Program-made: the position numbers and the translations under genes
Origin: JALSRK01 sp964461995
GTDB taxonomy: Bacteria > Acidobacteriota > Terriglobia > Bryobacterales > Bryobacteraceae
Direction: 5' to 3'
Length of the DNA stretch: 64,000 bases
NCBI GenBank assembly: GCA_964461995.1
Contig: CAYWXL010000002.1
Coordinates: 58,266 to 122,265 of the forward strand
Notes under the pieces: model-generated
The model's input: only the letters and a program-made list of their open reading frames with translations
Databases searched by the model: none
Told to the model about the DNA's origin: nothing
Part shown: one piece after another, positions 9,369 to 17,137 of the stretch
Layout of the letters: each line of letters opens with the position of its first letter
How positions within the stretch are numbered: the first letter of the stretch is position 1

Positions 9369-12302
9369 CTATTCGTAGGTGACCCAGATCGGACTCGACC
9401 AGGCCAGCTCCCCGTTGGCTTGCTCGATGCGCACGTAGTACCAGTGATCGCCGGGGCCGGCCTCGGCGTCGAAGTACTCGAGATCGACCTCGCGAGTGCC
9501 GGGGCGGGCTTCGTAGATGAAGGCGCCGTCGCGGATCAGCCGGACGGCGGCGATCTCACCCGTGCCGAGGGCCCGTACCCGGATCTTCTGCTTCTCCCGG
9601 GCGCGGAACTTGTCGCCCATCATCCGGTCGCCGAGCCAGAACTCCAGGATGATATTGTCGGTGGCCCCGTAGGTGTGGCGCGCTTTGATCGCCTCGAAGA
9701 TCTGCTCGCGCAGGGTCCCCGGCGCGTAGACCATGGCGTAGGAGATGTGCGTCGAATAATGGTCCGAGCTGGCGATCACGCCCAGCCGGTAGCCCTTCTT
9801 CCAGGCGTTCCACACCAGGCCCGCTTCCTGGAACCCCCCGGGGGCCTTCTTCTCCTCGCCGTCGCGGATGCCCCGGGGCGCGTTCTTGTGCTCGTAGTTC
9901 TGGCGGTCGCCCTGGTAGATTTCGACGACCATGTCTACCTCGGGGTCGCTGTAGTGCCAGTCGGTGCCCATCGAGTTCGTCGCCGTGGTGTGGGGGATGG
10001 CGATGCCGCCGCTCGAGCGCAGCGACTCCATCAGCAGCCGCGTGTCGTTGCGGATCGTCGAGCCGAAGCTCATCGAGTTGAAGGTGAGCAGCTCGCCGTC
10101 GGGCGAGTCCGGCAGCATGAAGCGCTTGTCGATGCGCTGGAAGAAGGGGACGACGGCGTAGTCGCGCGTCAGGTGGAGGATGTTGCGGTGGCCGTGAGGG
10201 TTGCCGGGGTTGCGCTCGTAGCCGTAAAGCGGGGTGAAGCGCCGCGGGAAGTAGTACATGTCGGCGAGCTTCTGGGTCATCGTCAGCCAGTAGTCGTGGC
10301 CGCCGGCCTGGTGGTCGGTGGAAGCGCCGAAGTCCATGTCGGCGGCGTCGATCATGTAGCGGTAGAACTCGACGATGGTGCCCTCGTCGATGTTCGAATC
10401 GGGCGAGAGCTCGGTGTGGCGGTGCAGGTCGCCGCGCAGGATGCGCAACGTGCGGTTGCCGTACTTGATGCGGTGCGCCCGGGCGGCGGCCACGTCCTCG
10501 GCTTCGCGGGGATGGACCACGGGGGGCTCCACCGGCTCCGGCCGGAACTCCGCCAGCCGGGGCGCCGGACCCGGGCCGGGCAGCTCGAGCGAGCCGGCGA
10601 TGACGCGGTTCTCGAACGGCCGGCTGGTGAAGTCCCAGCGGCGGTTCTCGCTCGGCCAGAAGATCCAGAGCCGCCCGTCCGCAACCGTGATGCCGTGGCG
10701 GATGCTGCGCCGGGTGAGGCTGTAGGGCAGCAGGACCGGGTCCGTCCAACGGTCTCCGGCAAGCCGCGTCAGGAAGCTCTCCCAGTGCGCCATCGCCCGC
10801 CAGCCCTTCCGGGCGTAGCAGCGGACGAAGGAGAGCCAGATGTTGCCGTCCGGATCGGTGAACAGGCGCGGCACGCCGGTGTCGGAGACGCCGAGGGCCA
10901 GCGTGTCATCGAAGTCGAGCTTCGGCGGAGCCTTCCAGCGGCCGCCGTCCAGAACGGCGATCTCGATGCGGCGGCCCCGGCCGAGGGGCGTGCCGGGGGA
11001 CTTCTGCCCCAGGAACCAGCCCAGGTCCTTGCCCCAGTTCACGCCGCCGCGCTCCCAGGCGATCCACGGGCGGTTCAGGTGGTCCACCGTCACGCTCGCG
11101 TGGGCCTCGAAGCGCGGGGTGGCCGCCACGGTGTGGATCTCGCCGAGGCCCCGCTCGGGAGAAAACGAGCGGCAGAGGACGTCGTAGCTCGCCGTGTACC
11201 GGTCCCAGGCGATCCAGACCGTCCCGTCGGGCCCTACGGCCACCGCCGGCTCCCACTCGTTCCGCTCGGTCTCGGTGACGGCGATGGTGTCGGACCACTC
11301 GCCGTCCCGGAGATACTTCAGCCGGATCTGCGACCAGCGGCCCCGGAGCGCCTGCCAGGCGACGTAGATCGTGCCGTCCGGGGCCCGGGCGACGGCCGGT
11401 TCGATATCGGGCAGGGGATCGCGGGTGAGCCGGTGCAGATCGCCCCACTCGTTGTCCTCCCAGGGCATGGCGTAGAGGTCCCAGTTGCCGTCCGCCTGCT
11501 GGGACCAGATCAGCCACGGCTTGCCCGCGGCGTCCACGGCCACGTGCGGCCGCCACAGATCTTCTTTGGCCCGGGGAACCGGGATCAGCCGCGTCCACTC
11601 TTCGTCCTTGTAGCGCCGCAGATTGAGCTCCTCCCGGCGGTCGTGGTAGCTCATCCAGGTGATCCAGAGCGTGCCGTCAGGCGCGCCGGCGATCGAAGGG
11701 AAGTCATGGTGGCGGAGCCGCGTGCCGGAAAGATCGGTGGCGGAGACAAGGCGCGTGACCTCCACCCGCCCGTTCAGAAACCGCCGCCGCTCGCCCACCG
11801 CCAGGCCCATCGGCTCGAAGGAGAACCGGCCGTGGTTCGTCTCCACCGTAACCCGCGTAGCCGGGGAGCCCGCTCCCCTCAGCAGCAGGCCCTTGGGCAG
11901 CAGCAGCGGCTTCATCACGCCGAAGATCTGCTTGTGGAAGAGGACGTTCTCCACTTTCGGGGCGAGCCGCCACCCGCCCTGGGGCAGGATCCGGTCATCG
12001 GGAAGCTCGAAGCGGTAGCCGTCGAGGGCATGAAGATCGCCGGCGGCGACGCGGACGCGTCCTTCCCACCGCGACGGCTGGGCGTCGCCGGCTCCGAAGA
12101 GGACGAGCGCCTGCCAGAGCTTGCTTTCCGGAGTGCCCCCGGGTTCGGTGGTGCGGGACTTGGTGTAGGCGATGTCGCGCTTCGCCCCGGCGGCCAGCGC
12201 CTCGGCCCCGCCGGCGGCCTGATCGGGCAATTGAGCGGCAGCGGCCGCGGCGAACACGAGAACGGCGAGGCAGCCCCCCGCCCGCAGAATGCTTGCGCGC
12301 AT
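9369..12302 (-). CDS. Secreted beta-propeller plus DUF3604 (PHP-like) protein
   Basis: Exported 977-aa protein. After a signal peptide (MRASILRAGGCLAVLVFAAAAAAQ) comes an N-terminal beta domain, then about residues 205-520 with repeated Asp-box-like units (APDGTLWITW, AAGKPWLIW, APDGTIYVAW, GPDGTVWIAW, LNRPWIAWE, DPDGNIWLSF), pointing to a sialidase-like propeller. The C-terminal third carries the PHP/DUF3604 signature GDLHRHTELSPDS and later STDHQAGGHDYW, HGHRNI and ASSDHYSTH, His/Asp sets fit for binding metals, then a beta domain (SSPIWVTYE end). The start at 12302 has AAGGA upstream and begins directly with the signal peptide; longer in-frame starts lie inside the fucosidase gene. Enzymatic activity is unknown. 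Confidence 0.8.
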   Translation of the reverse strand: MRASILRAGGCLAVLVFAAAAAAQLPDQAAGGAEALAAGAKRDIAYTKSRTTEPGGTPESKLWQALVLFGAGDAQPSRWEGRVRVAAGDLHALDGYRFELPDDRILPQGGWRLAPKVENVLFHKQIFGVMKPLLLPKGLLLRGAGSPATRVTVETNHGRFSFEPMGLAVGERRRFLNGRVEVTRLVSATDLSGTRLRHHDFPSIAGAPDGTLWITWMSYHDRREELNLRRYKDEEWTRLIPVPRAKEDLWRPHVAVDAAGKPWLIWSQQADGNWDLYAMPWEDNEWGDLHRLTRDPLPDIEPAVARAPDGTIYVAWQALRGRWSQIRLKYLRDGEWSDTIAVTETERNEWEPAVAVGPDGTVWIAWDRYTASYDVLCRSFSPERGLGEIHTVAATPRFEAHASVTVDHLNRPWIAWERGGVNWGKDLGWFLGQKSPGTPLGRGRRIEIAVLDGGRWKAPPKLDFDDTLALGVSDTGVPRLFTDPDGNIWLSFVRCYARKGWRAMAHWESFLTRLAGDRWTDPVLLPYSLTRRSIRHGITVADGRLWIFWPSENRRWDFTSRPFENRVIAGSLELPGPGPAPRLAEFRPEPVEPPVVHPREAEDVAAARAHRIKYGNRTLRILRGDLHRHTELSPDSNIDEGTIVEFYRYMIDAADMDFGASTDHQAGGHDYWLTMTQKLADMYYFPRRFTPLYGYERNPGNPHGHRNILHLTRDYAVVPFFQRIDKRFMLPDSPDGELLTFNSMSFGSTIRNDTRLLMESLRSSGGIAIPHTTATNSMGTDWHYSDPEVDMVVEIYQGDRQNYEHKNAPRGIRDGEEKKAPGGFQEAGLVWNAWKKGYRLGVIASSDHYSTHISYAMVYAPGTLREQIFEAIKARHTYGATDNIILEFWLGDRMMGDKFRAREKQKIRVRALGTGEIAAVRLIRDGAFIYEARPGTREVDLEYFDAEAGPGDHWYYVRIEQANGELAWSSPIWVTYE

Positions 12303-12306
12303 CAGC

Positions 12307-13431
12307 TCATCCTTTCCGGCGCAGCCGCTTGCCCACCTCCCGGAGGGTCTTAACATCCTCGGGATGGATTGAGCCGTCCGGGAGCGGGCCGGTGTTGAGC
12401 AGCAGGTTTGCGTTGAGCTTCTCGGCCTCTTCGAGGGCCCGCATCACCCAGTCGGCGTCCCGGTGCTTGCGGTCGTTGTCCTTCCGGTAGCCCCAACTGC
12501 GCTCCTGCAGCGTGTCGCAGATCTCGCCCGGCTTGCCCTTGTTCAGCTCCCAGGCGCGGCGGCCGACTTCCCCGCCCCGGCGGTGCGCCCGCATGGTGCG
12601 CTCCGGAGCTACGAAGTCCTCGTCGCCGTTGGCCCCTTGTTTGAAACAGATCAGGCATCCCGGCTGGGTGGAGCGGATCAGCGCGTAGGTCTGCTCGATG
12701 GGGAACAGGTCTGGCCGGGCGTAGTAGCCCATGATCGGGTCGAGCCACATGCCCTGAATCGGTCCGTACTGGGTGAGCAGCTCCTTCATCTGGGCGTGGA
12801 CGAAGTCGATGTAGTGCTTGAAGTCCTCGTCCTTGCGCCACTTGTATTCCGGCTGCGGCTCGGGGTAGTCGGGCCGCGCGGCGCCCCAACGCGGCAGACC
12901 GGCCTCGCGGGAATAGAAGTAAGGATGCCGCCAGTCCAGCGCGTAGGAGTAGTAATAGAAGATGCCGAGGCCCTTCTTCTGGCAGGCCTCGGTGAGCTCG
13001 CCGATCAGGTCCCGGCGGGCCGGCGAGTTCAAGCTGTTGAAATCGGTCTGCTTCGTCTCGAACAGGCAGAAGCTGTCGTGGTGCCGGGAAGTGAGGTTGA
13101 CGTACTTCATCTCCGCCTCGAGGGCGAGATCGGTGATGAAGTCGGCGTCGAAGTTCCTCGCCGTGAACTGGTCTTTCAGTTTGGCGTACTCGGCTACCGG
13201 GATCTTCTCGCGGAGCTGCACCCACTCGCCGCGGCCGAGGATCGAGTAGACGCCGTAGTGCATGAAGAGGCCGAAGCGGGCCTTGGTGAACCATTCGAGG
13301 GTCTTCTCGCGGGTGCGATCGGGGCCGCTCGGGGGCGGCAACGCCCGGGGATCGGCGCCGGAGGATACGAACGTGGCGGCCAGGCCGGCGCTGGCGGTGT
13401 GGAGGAAGCTACGACGGTCCATCGTGCTCAT
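12307..13431 (-). CDS. Alpha-L-fucosidase, GH29, Tat-type signal
   Basis: GH29 enzyme hydrolysing terminal alpha-L-fucose, 374 aa. The N-terminus MDRRSFLHTASAGLAATF resembles a twin-arginine signal, so periplasmic or extracellular action is likely. Family marks are WFTKARFGLFMHYGVYS, SRHHDSFCLFETKQTDFNS and GMWLDPIMGYY; the Asp of the last is the expected nucleophile. The C-terminal beta domain seen in longer GH29 members is mostly missing, and the protein ends shortly after NLLLNTGPLPDGSI, so it is a short form. It is the first gene of the minus-strand glycan cluster; the next gene starts 4 bp after its stop. Confidence 0.88.
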   Translation of the reverse strand: MSTMDRRSFLHTASAGLAATFVSSGADPRALPPPSGPDRTREKTLEWFTKARFGLFMHYGVYSILGRGEWVQLREKIPVAEYAKLKDQFTARNFDADFITDLALEAEMKYVNLTSRHHDSFCLFETKQTDFNSLNSPARRDLIGELTEACQKKGLGIFYYYSYALDWRHPYFYSREAGLPRWGAARPDYPEPQPEYKWRKDEDFKHYIDFVHAQMKELLTQYGPIQGMWLDPIMGYYARPDLFPIEQTYALIRSTQPGCLICFKQGANGDEDFVAPERTMRAHRRGGEVGRRAWELNKGKPGEICDTLQERSWGYRKDNDRKHRDADWVMRALEEAEKLNANLLLNTGPLPDGSIHPEDVKTLREVGKRLRRKG

Positions 13432-13470
13432 ATCGCTATTAGTCTATCGCTGGAAGCGGCGTTCGTTAAC

Positions 13471-13480
13471 GTTTCAGGCT
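13471..13480 (+). repeat. Left copy of a 10-bp inverted repeat
   Basis: GTTTCAGGCT at 13471-13480 is the exact reverse complement of 14181-14190. The pair brackets the gene at 13544-14116 and its start region. No target duplication is visible outside the copies, and the 8-bp core TTTCAGGC recurs elsewhere in the window (for example near 4171, 15838, 18811 and 25210), so chance is possible. Confidence 0.35.
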
Positions 13481-13543
13481 GGAAAACCGCAAAGGCGGCG
13501 GGCGCGGCGGGTCCCGCCGTCGCCCGTCGCGCCCGTACGGTTT

Positions 13544-14116
13544 TCAGGCAGCCCGGCGCCAAGGCCGCACCGGAACGCGGTCCGGGGTCGGGGGAGGAAG
13601 GGGATGGCAGACGGGCTTCACGCCGCGCACGGTGGTGGAAAAATACTCACTGAGGGGATAGAGGCCGTACGGTTCCAGTTCGCGAAACACGCGGCCCAGC
13701 TTGTGCATGATCCGGTAGACCATGTGAAAGAAGTTGCCCCGGCTGAGGCCGAACTTGCGCGAGCACAGCTTCCAGTCGGCGCCCAGGAGGAAGTGATATT
13801 TGAAAACCCTGTATTCGGTCGGGGTCAGCGATCGGCGGCTGACGAGGATGAAATCGGCGATGTACTCTTCGTCCTTGCGGCCCCAGGTGAGCCGGCGGTC
13901 GGTGCCGCGGGTGAACTGCAGCGACACCTTGGACATGTATTTCTCTTTCTCGACGCAGTGGCGGAACCGAGCGTAACAGGCTCGAAAGATCGCCCGCAGG
14001 ACGCAGTTGCAAGGGTTCGACTTGCCCCGTTTGCCGAAGACCAGGCCCAGACCGTGACAGGAGGTGCACCGGTTCGAGGCAAGCGCCAGTGTTTCTGATC
14101 GGGTCCATTCTTTCAT
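13544..14116 (-). CDS. Cys-motif (CxxCxGxG...CxC) plus HTH-like regulatory protein
   Basis: Unrecognised 190-aa protein. Residues 17-38 hold CTSCHGLG followed 11 residues later by PCNC, the cysteine layout of DnaJ-type or phage antiterminator-Q-type zinc sites. The central part is basic, with an acidic patch (GRKDEEYIADF). Residues about 115-165 (LTPTEYRVFKYHFLLGADWKLCSRKFGLSRGNFFHMVYRIMHKLG) read as a sigma-region-4/HTH-like helical unit. The tail is Pro/Arg-rich. ATG at 14116 is chosen for the AAAGG 9 nt upstream; a longer in-frame start at 14179 is less likely. It is transcribed away from the XRE gene, across an AT-richer region with a dyad overlapping its predicted start site. Transcription control is inferred; the function is unknown. 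Confidence 0.7.
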   Translation of the reverse strand: MKEWTRSETLALASNRCTSCHGLGLVFGKRGKSNPCNCVLRAIFRACYARFRHCVEKEKYMSKVSLQFTRGTDRRLTWGRKDEEYIADFILVSRRSLTPTEYRVFKYHFLLGADWKLCSRKFGLSRGNFFHMVYRIMHKLGRVFRELEPYGLYPLSEYFSTTVRGVKPVCHPLPPPTPDRVPVRPWRRAA

Positions 14117-14171
14117 CAGTTTGCCTTTCTCATTGTCTTTTTGATTTCGGCCGCCCGGATGGGAAACCGGG

Positions 14172-14191
14172 TGTTTCACAAGCCTGAAACA
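14172..14191. promoter_or_regulatory. Operator-like dyad at the start site of the Cys-motif gene
   Basis: Perfect 7-bp arms TGTTTCA (14172-14178) and TGAAACA (14185-14191) are separated by 6 bp. The element lies directly downstream of the minus-strand -10 box at 14192-14197 and covers the predicted transcription start near 14185, a classical repressor position. The XRE regulator encoded 220 bp away is the natural candidate. Confidence 0.6.
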
Positions 14192-14219
14192 ATGCTATTA
14201 ATCAAACAATATCTGTCAA
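14192..14219 (-). promoter_or_regulatory. Promoter of the Cys-motif/HTH gene
   Basis: Read on the minus strand, a perfect -35 TTGACA (14219-14214) and a -10 TAGCAT (14197-14192) are spaced by 16 bp. Predicted start near 14185, leaving a leader of about 69 nt to the ATG at 14116. This is the best -35 box I noticed in the window. Confidence 0.6.
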
Positions 14220-14273
14220 CTTCTGAGAGAAAAATCCCAGGAAGAGGAAGCGAGATCAAGCGCTTGCGTGCCA

Positions 14274-14292
14274 TGTATATCATTGGTATACA
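14274..14292. promoter_or_regulatory. Central dyad of the divergent regulatory region
   Basis: TGTATA (14274-14279) and TATACA (14287-14292) form perfect arms around 7 bp. It sits midway between the two promoter-associated dyads; the three centres are about 101 bp apart (14181.5, 14283, 14384). The role is unknown. Confidence 0.4.
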
Positions 14293-14367
14293 AAGGCTTG
14301 TTAACACAGAGCTAGCGGCGGACTCCGAAGCAAAAATCAGAAATATCGGCGAATTAATGAAAAAACG

Positions 14368-14396
14368 TTTACATCTATTTCAAACAGAAATATACT
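14368..14396 (+). promoter_or_regulatory. Promoter of the XRE regulator gene
   Basis: TTTACA (14368-14373) and TATACT (14391-14396) are spaced by exactly 17 bp, each matching 5 of 6 consensus positions. Predicted start is near 14403, giving a very short leader of about 8 nt that contains the purine-rich GAAGAGAG before the ATG at 14411. Confidence 0.65.
14376..14392. promoter_or_regulatory. Dyad within the XRE promoter spacer
   Basis: TATTTC (14376-14381) and GAAATA (14387-14392) are perfect arms around 5 bp, lying between the -35 and -10 boxes of the XRE gene. The arm resembles the TGTTTC half-site of the dyad at 14172-14191, although the spacing differs (5 versus 8 bp between these half-sites). 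Autoregulation by the XRE protein is a reasonable inference. Confidence 0.45.
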
Positions 14397-14410
14397 AGAG
14401 TCGAAGAGAG

Positions 14411-14698
14411 ATGACGTTCGAGGCTCTATTCAGCAGACTCACCGCCCGCCTCCGTTTGGCGATCTGCAACGGAGAGACGACCGAGCGCGCCTTCGCCCGC
14501 CGGATCGGGCTTTCCCAGCCGCATCTGCATAACGTGCTGGCTGGCTCCCGGCGACTCACGCAGACGGTAGCCGACCGCATTCTGGACGGCCTAGGCATCT
14601 CAGTGGAGGACTTGCTGACCAACGATGAGAAGGCCCGCTCGATCGCCGGGGCCGCAAAACCGCCTCAGTCGGAGGGCGCTCCGCGGGCGACCTCGTGA
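14411..14698 (+). CDS. XRE/Cro-CI family helix-turn-helix regulator
   Basis: 95-aa DNA-binding protein. Residues about 5-60 form an HTH_3/XRE domain: RLRLAICNGETTERAFARRIGLSQPHLHNVLAGSRRLT contains the Q/S-x-x-H-L recognition-helix pattern and the turn Gly. A short Ala/Pro-rich tail follows. GAGAG precedes the ATG. The 3' end overlaps the convergent glycosyltransferase gene by 34 bp (14665-14698). It is divergent from the Cys-motif/HTH gene, with two dyads at the two promoters, so it probably controls itself and that gene. Confidence 0.82.
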   Translation: MTFEALFSRLTARLRLAICNGETTERAFARRIGLSQPHLHNVLAGSRRLTQTVADRILDGLGISVEDLLTNDEKARSIAGAAKPPQSEGAPRATS

Positions 14699-15837
14699 TA
14701 GGTCGCCACCACTTCCCGGGCCGTCTGCCGCCAGTTGAAACGCCGCACCTGCGCCCGGCTCTTCTCGATCAACTGCTTCCGCAAGTCCTCGTTGAGCAGG
14801 GCGTCGCGCAGGCCGCGCTCGATGTCAAAGACGTTTTCCGGGTTGACGATGACGGCAGCGTCGCCGACCACCTCGGGCAGCGAGCTGACGTTCGAAGTCA
14901 CCACCGGGGTGCCAGCAGCCATGGCTTCTAACGGAGGCAAACCGAAGCCTTCGTACAAGCTGGGAAAAGCGAACACGCTGGCGGCCTCGTAGAACACTCG
15001 GAGCGTGTCGATGGGCACGAAACCGAGGAAACGGACGGCGTCCTCGACGCGGCTCCGGACTACCGCCTGCCGCACGGCTGGGTAGCGCCCAATCTCGTCG
15101 CCGATGACGATGAGCCGCAGGTCCTTGTACTTCGGGTGGCGGGTCAGCTTGGAGCGCAACACCGCGAAGGCCTCGATCAGCCGGGGGACGTTCTTTTGGG
15201 GCCGGATGTTGCCGACATAAAGTACGAACGGATAGGAGATCTGATAGCGCTCCAAGATGCGACGGCGGTAGCGGTCGGCGGCCCCTGGGTCGCCCGTCCG
15301 GCCGCCAGGATTGAGCGGTTTCAGGAACCGCGGGTCCGGCGCGTTGTAGATCAATCGGATTCGCTCCGGCGGCACGCCGATGAGGCGCATGACGTCGCGG
15401 CGCGTGGCCGAGGATACAGCGATCACCTTGGCGGCCCGCAAGAGTCCGCGCCGAATCTGATACTGCAGCAGCTTCTGCCGCCACCCGGTCCGGCGGGGGA
15501 AGAGAAACTCCGCCAGGTCGTGCACCGTCACGACGTAGGGCCGGGGAGTGAGGAACGGCACCCGGTTCAGCGGAATGTGACAGACATCTGGGGAGTGCCG
15601 CCGGGCAAACAGAGGAAACCGCAAGCTCTCCCGCACGAAGGACTCGGGAATGACGCAAGTGACGATCTCAAAGTTCGAAGGCAGCCCCTTCAACTCGTTG
15701 GCGTCTTCGGGCCGGAGGAAAACGATGAAGTGGTCGTCGGGATCCACTTCAGCCAGCGCCCGGGTGAGGTTCCGGATGTAGGTGCCGACCCCGAAATCCT
15801 TCAGGTGCCGGCCGTCGATCAGGATTCGCAAGCCCAT
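14665..15837 (-). CDS. GT4 family glycosyltransferase
   Basis: Cytoplasmic nucleotide-sugar glycosyltransferase of the GT-B fold, 390 aa. N-terminal acceptor domain begins MGLRILIDGRHLKDFGVGTYIRNL; the donor domain has VLYVGNIRPQKNVPRLIEAF and the GT4 EX7E-type motif in SLYEGFGLPPLEAMAAGTPVV. The ATG at 15837 follows the glyA stop by one base (TGAAATG), implying coupling. Its likely product is a surface polysaccharide or glycolipid; no other members of a polysaccharide locus are adjacent. The 3' end overlaps the convergent XRE gene. Confidence 0.88.
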   Translation of the reverse strand: MGLRILIDGRHLKDFGVGTYIRNLTRALAEVDPDDHFIVFLRPEDANELKGLPSNFEIVTCVIPESFVRESLRFPLFARRHSPDVCHIPLNRVPFLTPRPYVVTVHDLAEFLFPRRTGWRQKLLQYQIRRGLLRAAKVIAVSSATRRDVMRLIGVPPERIRLIYNAPDPRFLKPLNPGGRTGDPGAADRYRRRILERYQISYPFVLYVGNIRPQKNVPRLIEAFAVLRSKLTRHPKYKDLRLIVIGDEIGRYPAVRQAVVRSRVEDAVRFLGFVPIDTLRVFYEAASVFAFPSLYEGFGLPPLEAMAAGTPVVTSNVSSLPEVVGDAAVIVNPENVFDIERGLRDALLNEDLRKQLIEKSRAQVRRFNWRQTAREVVATYHEVARGAPSD

Positions 15838-15838
15838 T

Positions 15839-17137
15839 TCAGGCGGTGCTGCGGCTGAGCTTCCAGCCGTAAAGCGGGAACTTGTCCACCAGGGCCGCGA
15901 CACGCTCGCGCACGGACTTGATGGTCCGTTCCAGACCGTCTTCGTCGCCCGCCGCCAGGCGGTCAAGAATCTCGGCGATACAAGCGCCCACCTCTTTCAT
16001 CTCCGCCTCACGGAACCCCCGGGTGGTGACCGCTGGCGAGCCGATCCGGATGCCGCTGGGATTCAGCGGGGGATTCACGTCAAACGGGATCGCGTTCTTG
16101 TTGACGGTGATGCGCGCGCGGTCAAGGGCGTTTTCGGCGTCCCGGCCCCGGACGCCACGGCAAAACAGGTCCACCAGCGCCAGATGCGTGTCAGTGCCGC
16201 CCGAAACGATGCGCCAGCCGGCGTCGGCGAGCGTTCCGGCGAGCGCCTGGGCGTTGGACACGACCTGCCGCGAGTAAGCAGCAAACTCGGGCGTCGTCGC
16301 TTCCTTGAAGCAGACGGCCTTGGCGGCGATCACGTGGCAGAGCGGTCCCCCCTGGGTACCCGGAAAGACGCTCCGGTCCACGGCCTTGGCGAACTCTTCC
16401 TTGCAGAGGATCAGGCCCGCCCTGGGACCCCGCAAGGTCTTGTGAGTGGTGGTGGTTACGATATCGGCGTACTCACACGGGTTCGGGTGCACGCCCCCGG
16501 CGACCAACCCGGCGAAGTGGGCCATGTCCACGAGGAAGACAGCGCCGACCGAATCGGCGATCTCACGGAACTTCTTGAAGTCGATCACACGCGGGTAGGC
16601 GCTGCCGCCGGCGATGATCAAGCGGGGCTTGTGCTCCTCGGCGAGGCGCGCCAGTTCCTCGTAGTCGATTCGCTCGTCGTCCTTGCGCACCCCGTAAGGA
16701 ACGACGTTGTAGAGTTTGCCGGAAAAGTTCAGGTGATGGCCGTGAGTCAGATGGCCCCCGTGGGCCAGATTCATGCCCAGAATCGTGTCGCCAGGCTTGG
16801 CGACGGCGGCGTAGGCCGCCTCGTTGGCCTGGGAGCCAGAGTGGGGCTGGACGTTGGCGTGCTCGGCGCCGAAGAGCTTCTTCGCGCGCTCCCGGGCCAG
16901 GCTTTCCACGACGTCCACGTTCTCGCAGCCGCCGTAATAGCGCCGGCCCGGATAGCCTTCGGCGTATTTGTTGGTAAAGACGCTGGCGGTGGCTTCGAAA
17001 ATCGCCTCGGTGGTGAAGTTCTCACTGGCGATCAACTCGATCCCCGTGTGCTGGCGCTCGATTTCGGCCTGGATGGCCGAGTAGACTTCCGGGTCCACCT
17101 CCGCCAACGGCCGCGCGAGTCTCTCTTGCTCCGTCAT
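15839..17137 (-). CDS. glyA: Serine hydroxymethyltransferase
   Basis: PLP enzyme interconverting serine and glycine with tetrahydrofolate, the main source of one-carbon units, here also serving purine synthesis. 432 aa, normal length. Motifs: IELIASENFTTEAI, YAEGYPGRRYYGGC, VQPHSGSQAN, and the PLP-lysine segment TTTTHKTLRGPRAG. The ATG at 17137 has AAGGAAGG upstream and overlaps the rpiB stop by 4 bp. Second gene of rpiB-glyA-GT4. Confidence 0.97.
   Translation of the reverse strand: MTEQERLARPLAEVDPEVYSAIQAEIERQHTGIELIASENFTTEAIFEATASVFTNKYAEGYPGRRYYGGCENVDVVESLARERAKKLFGAEHANVQPHSGSQANEAAYAAVAKPGDTILGMNLAHGGHLTHGHHLNFSGKLYNVVPYGVRKDDERIDYEELARLAEEHKPRLIIAGGSAYPRVIDFKKFREIADSVGAVFLVDMAHFAGLVAGGVHPNPCEYADIVTTTTHKTLRGPRAGLILCKEEFAKAVDRSVFPGTQGGPLCHVIAAKAVCFKEATTPEFAAYSRQVVSNAQALAGTLADAGWRIVSGGTDTHLALVDLFCRGVRGRDAENALDRARITVNKNAIPFDVNPPLNPSGIRIGSPAVTTRGFREAEMKEVGACIAEILDRLAAGDEDGLERTIKSVRERVAALVDKFPLYGWKLSRSTA

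Noticed and set aside
8844..12353. 1169-codon open frame on the plus strand
   Set aside because: Antisense to the propeller/DUF3604 gene and part of the uronidase-like gene; composition is that of a GC-rich shadow frame.
13542..13549. Third TTTCAGGC copy as evidence for a mobile element
   Set aside because: The same 8-mer occurs in several unrelated genes in the window, often at GCC-TGA gene ends, so the count is not significant by itself.
14049..14066. CTSCH in the Cys-motif protein read as a heme c site
   Set aside because: The protein has no signal peptide and a second CxC pair follows, so a structural zinc site is more likely.
14141..14398. 85-codon open frame across the divergent regulatory region
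   Set aside because: Starts with TTG, no ribosome site, AT-rich codon use unlike the neighbours, and overlaps both promoters and all three dyads.
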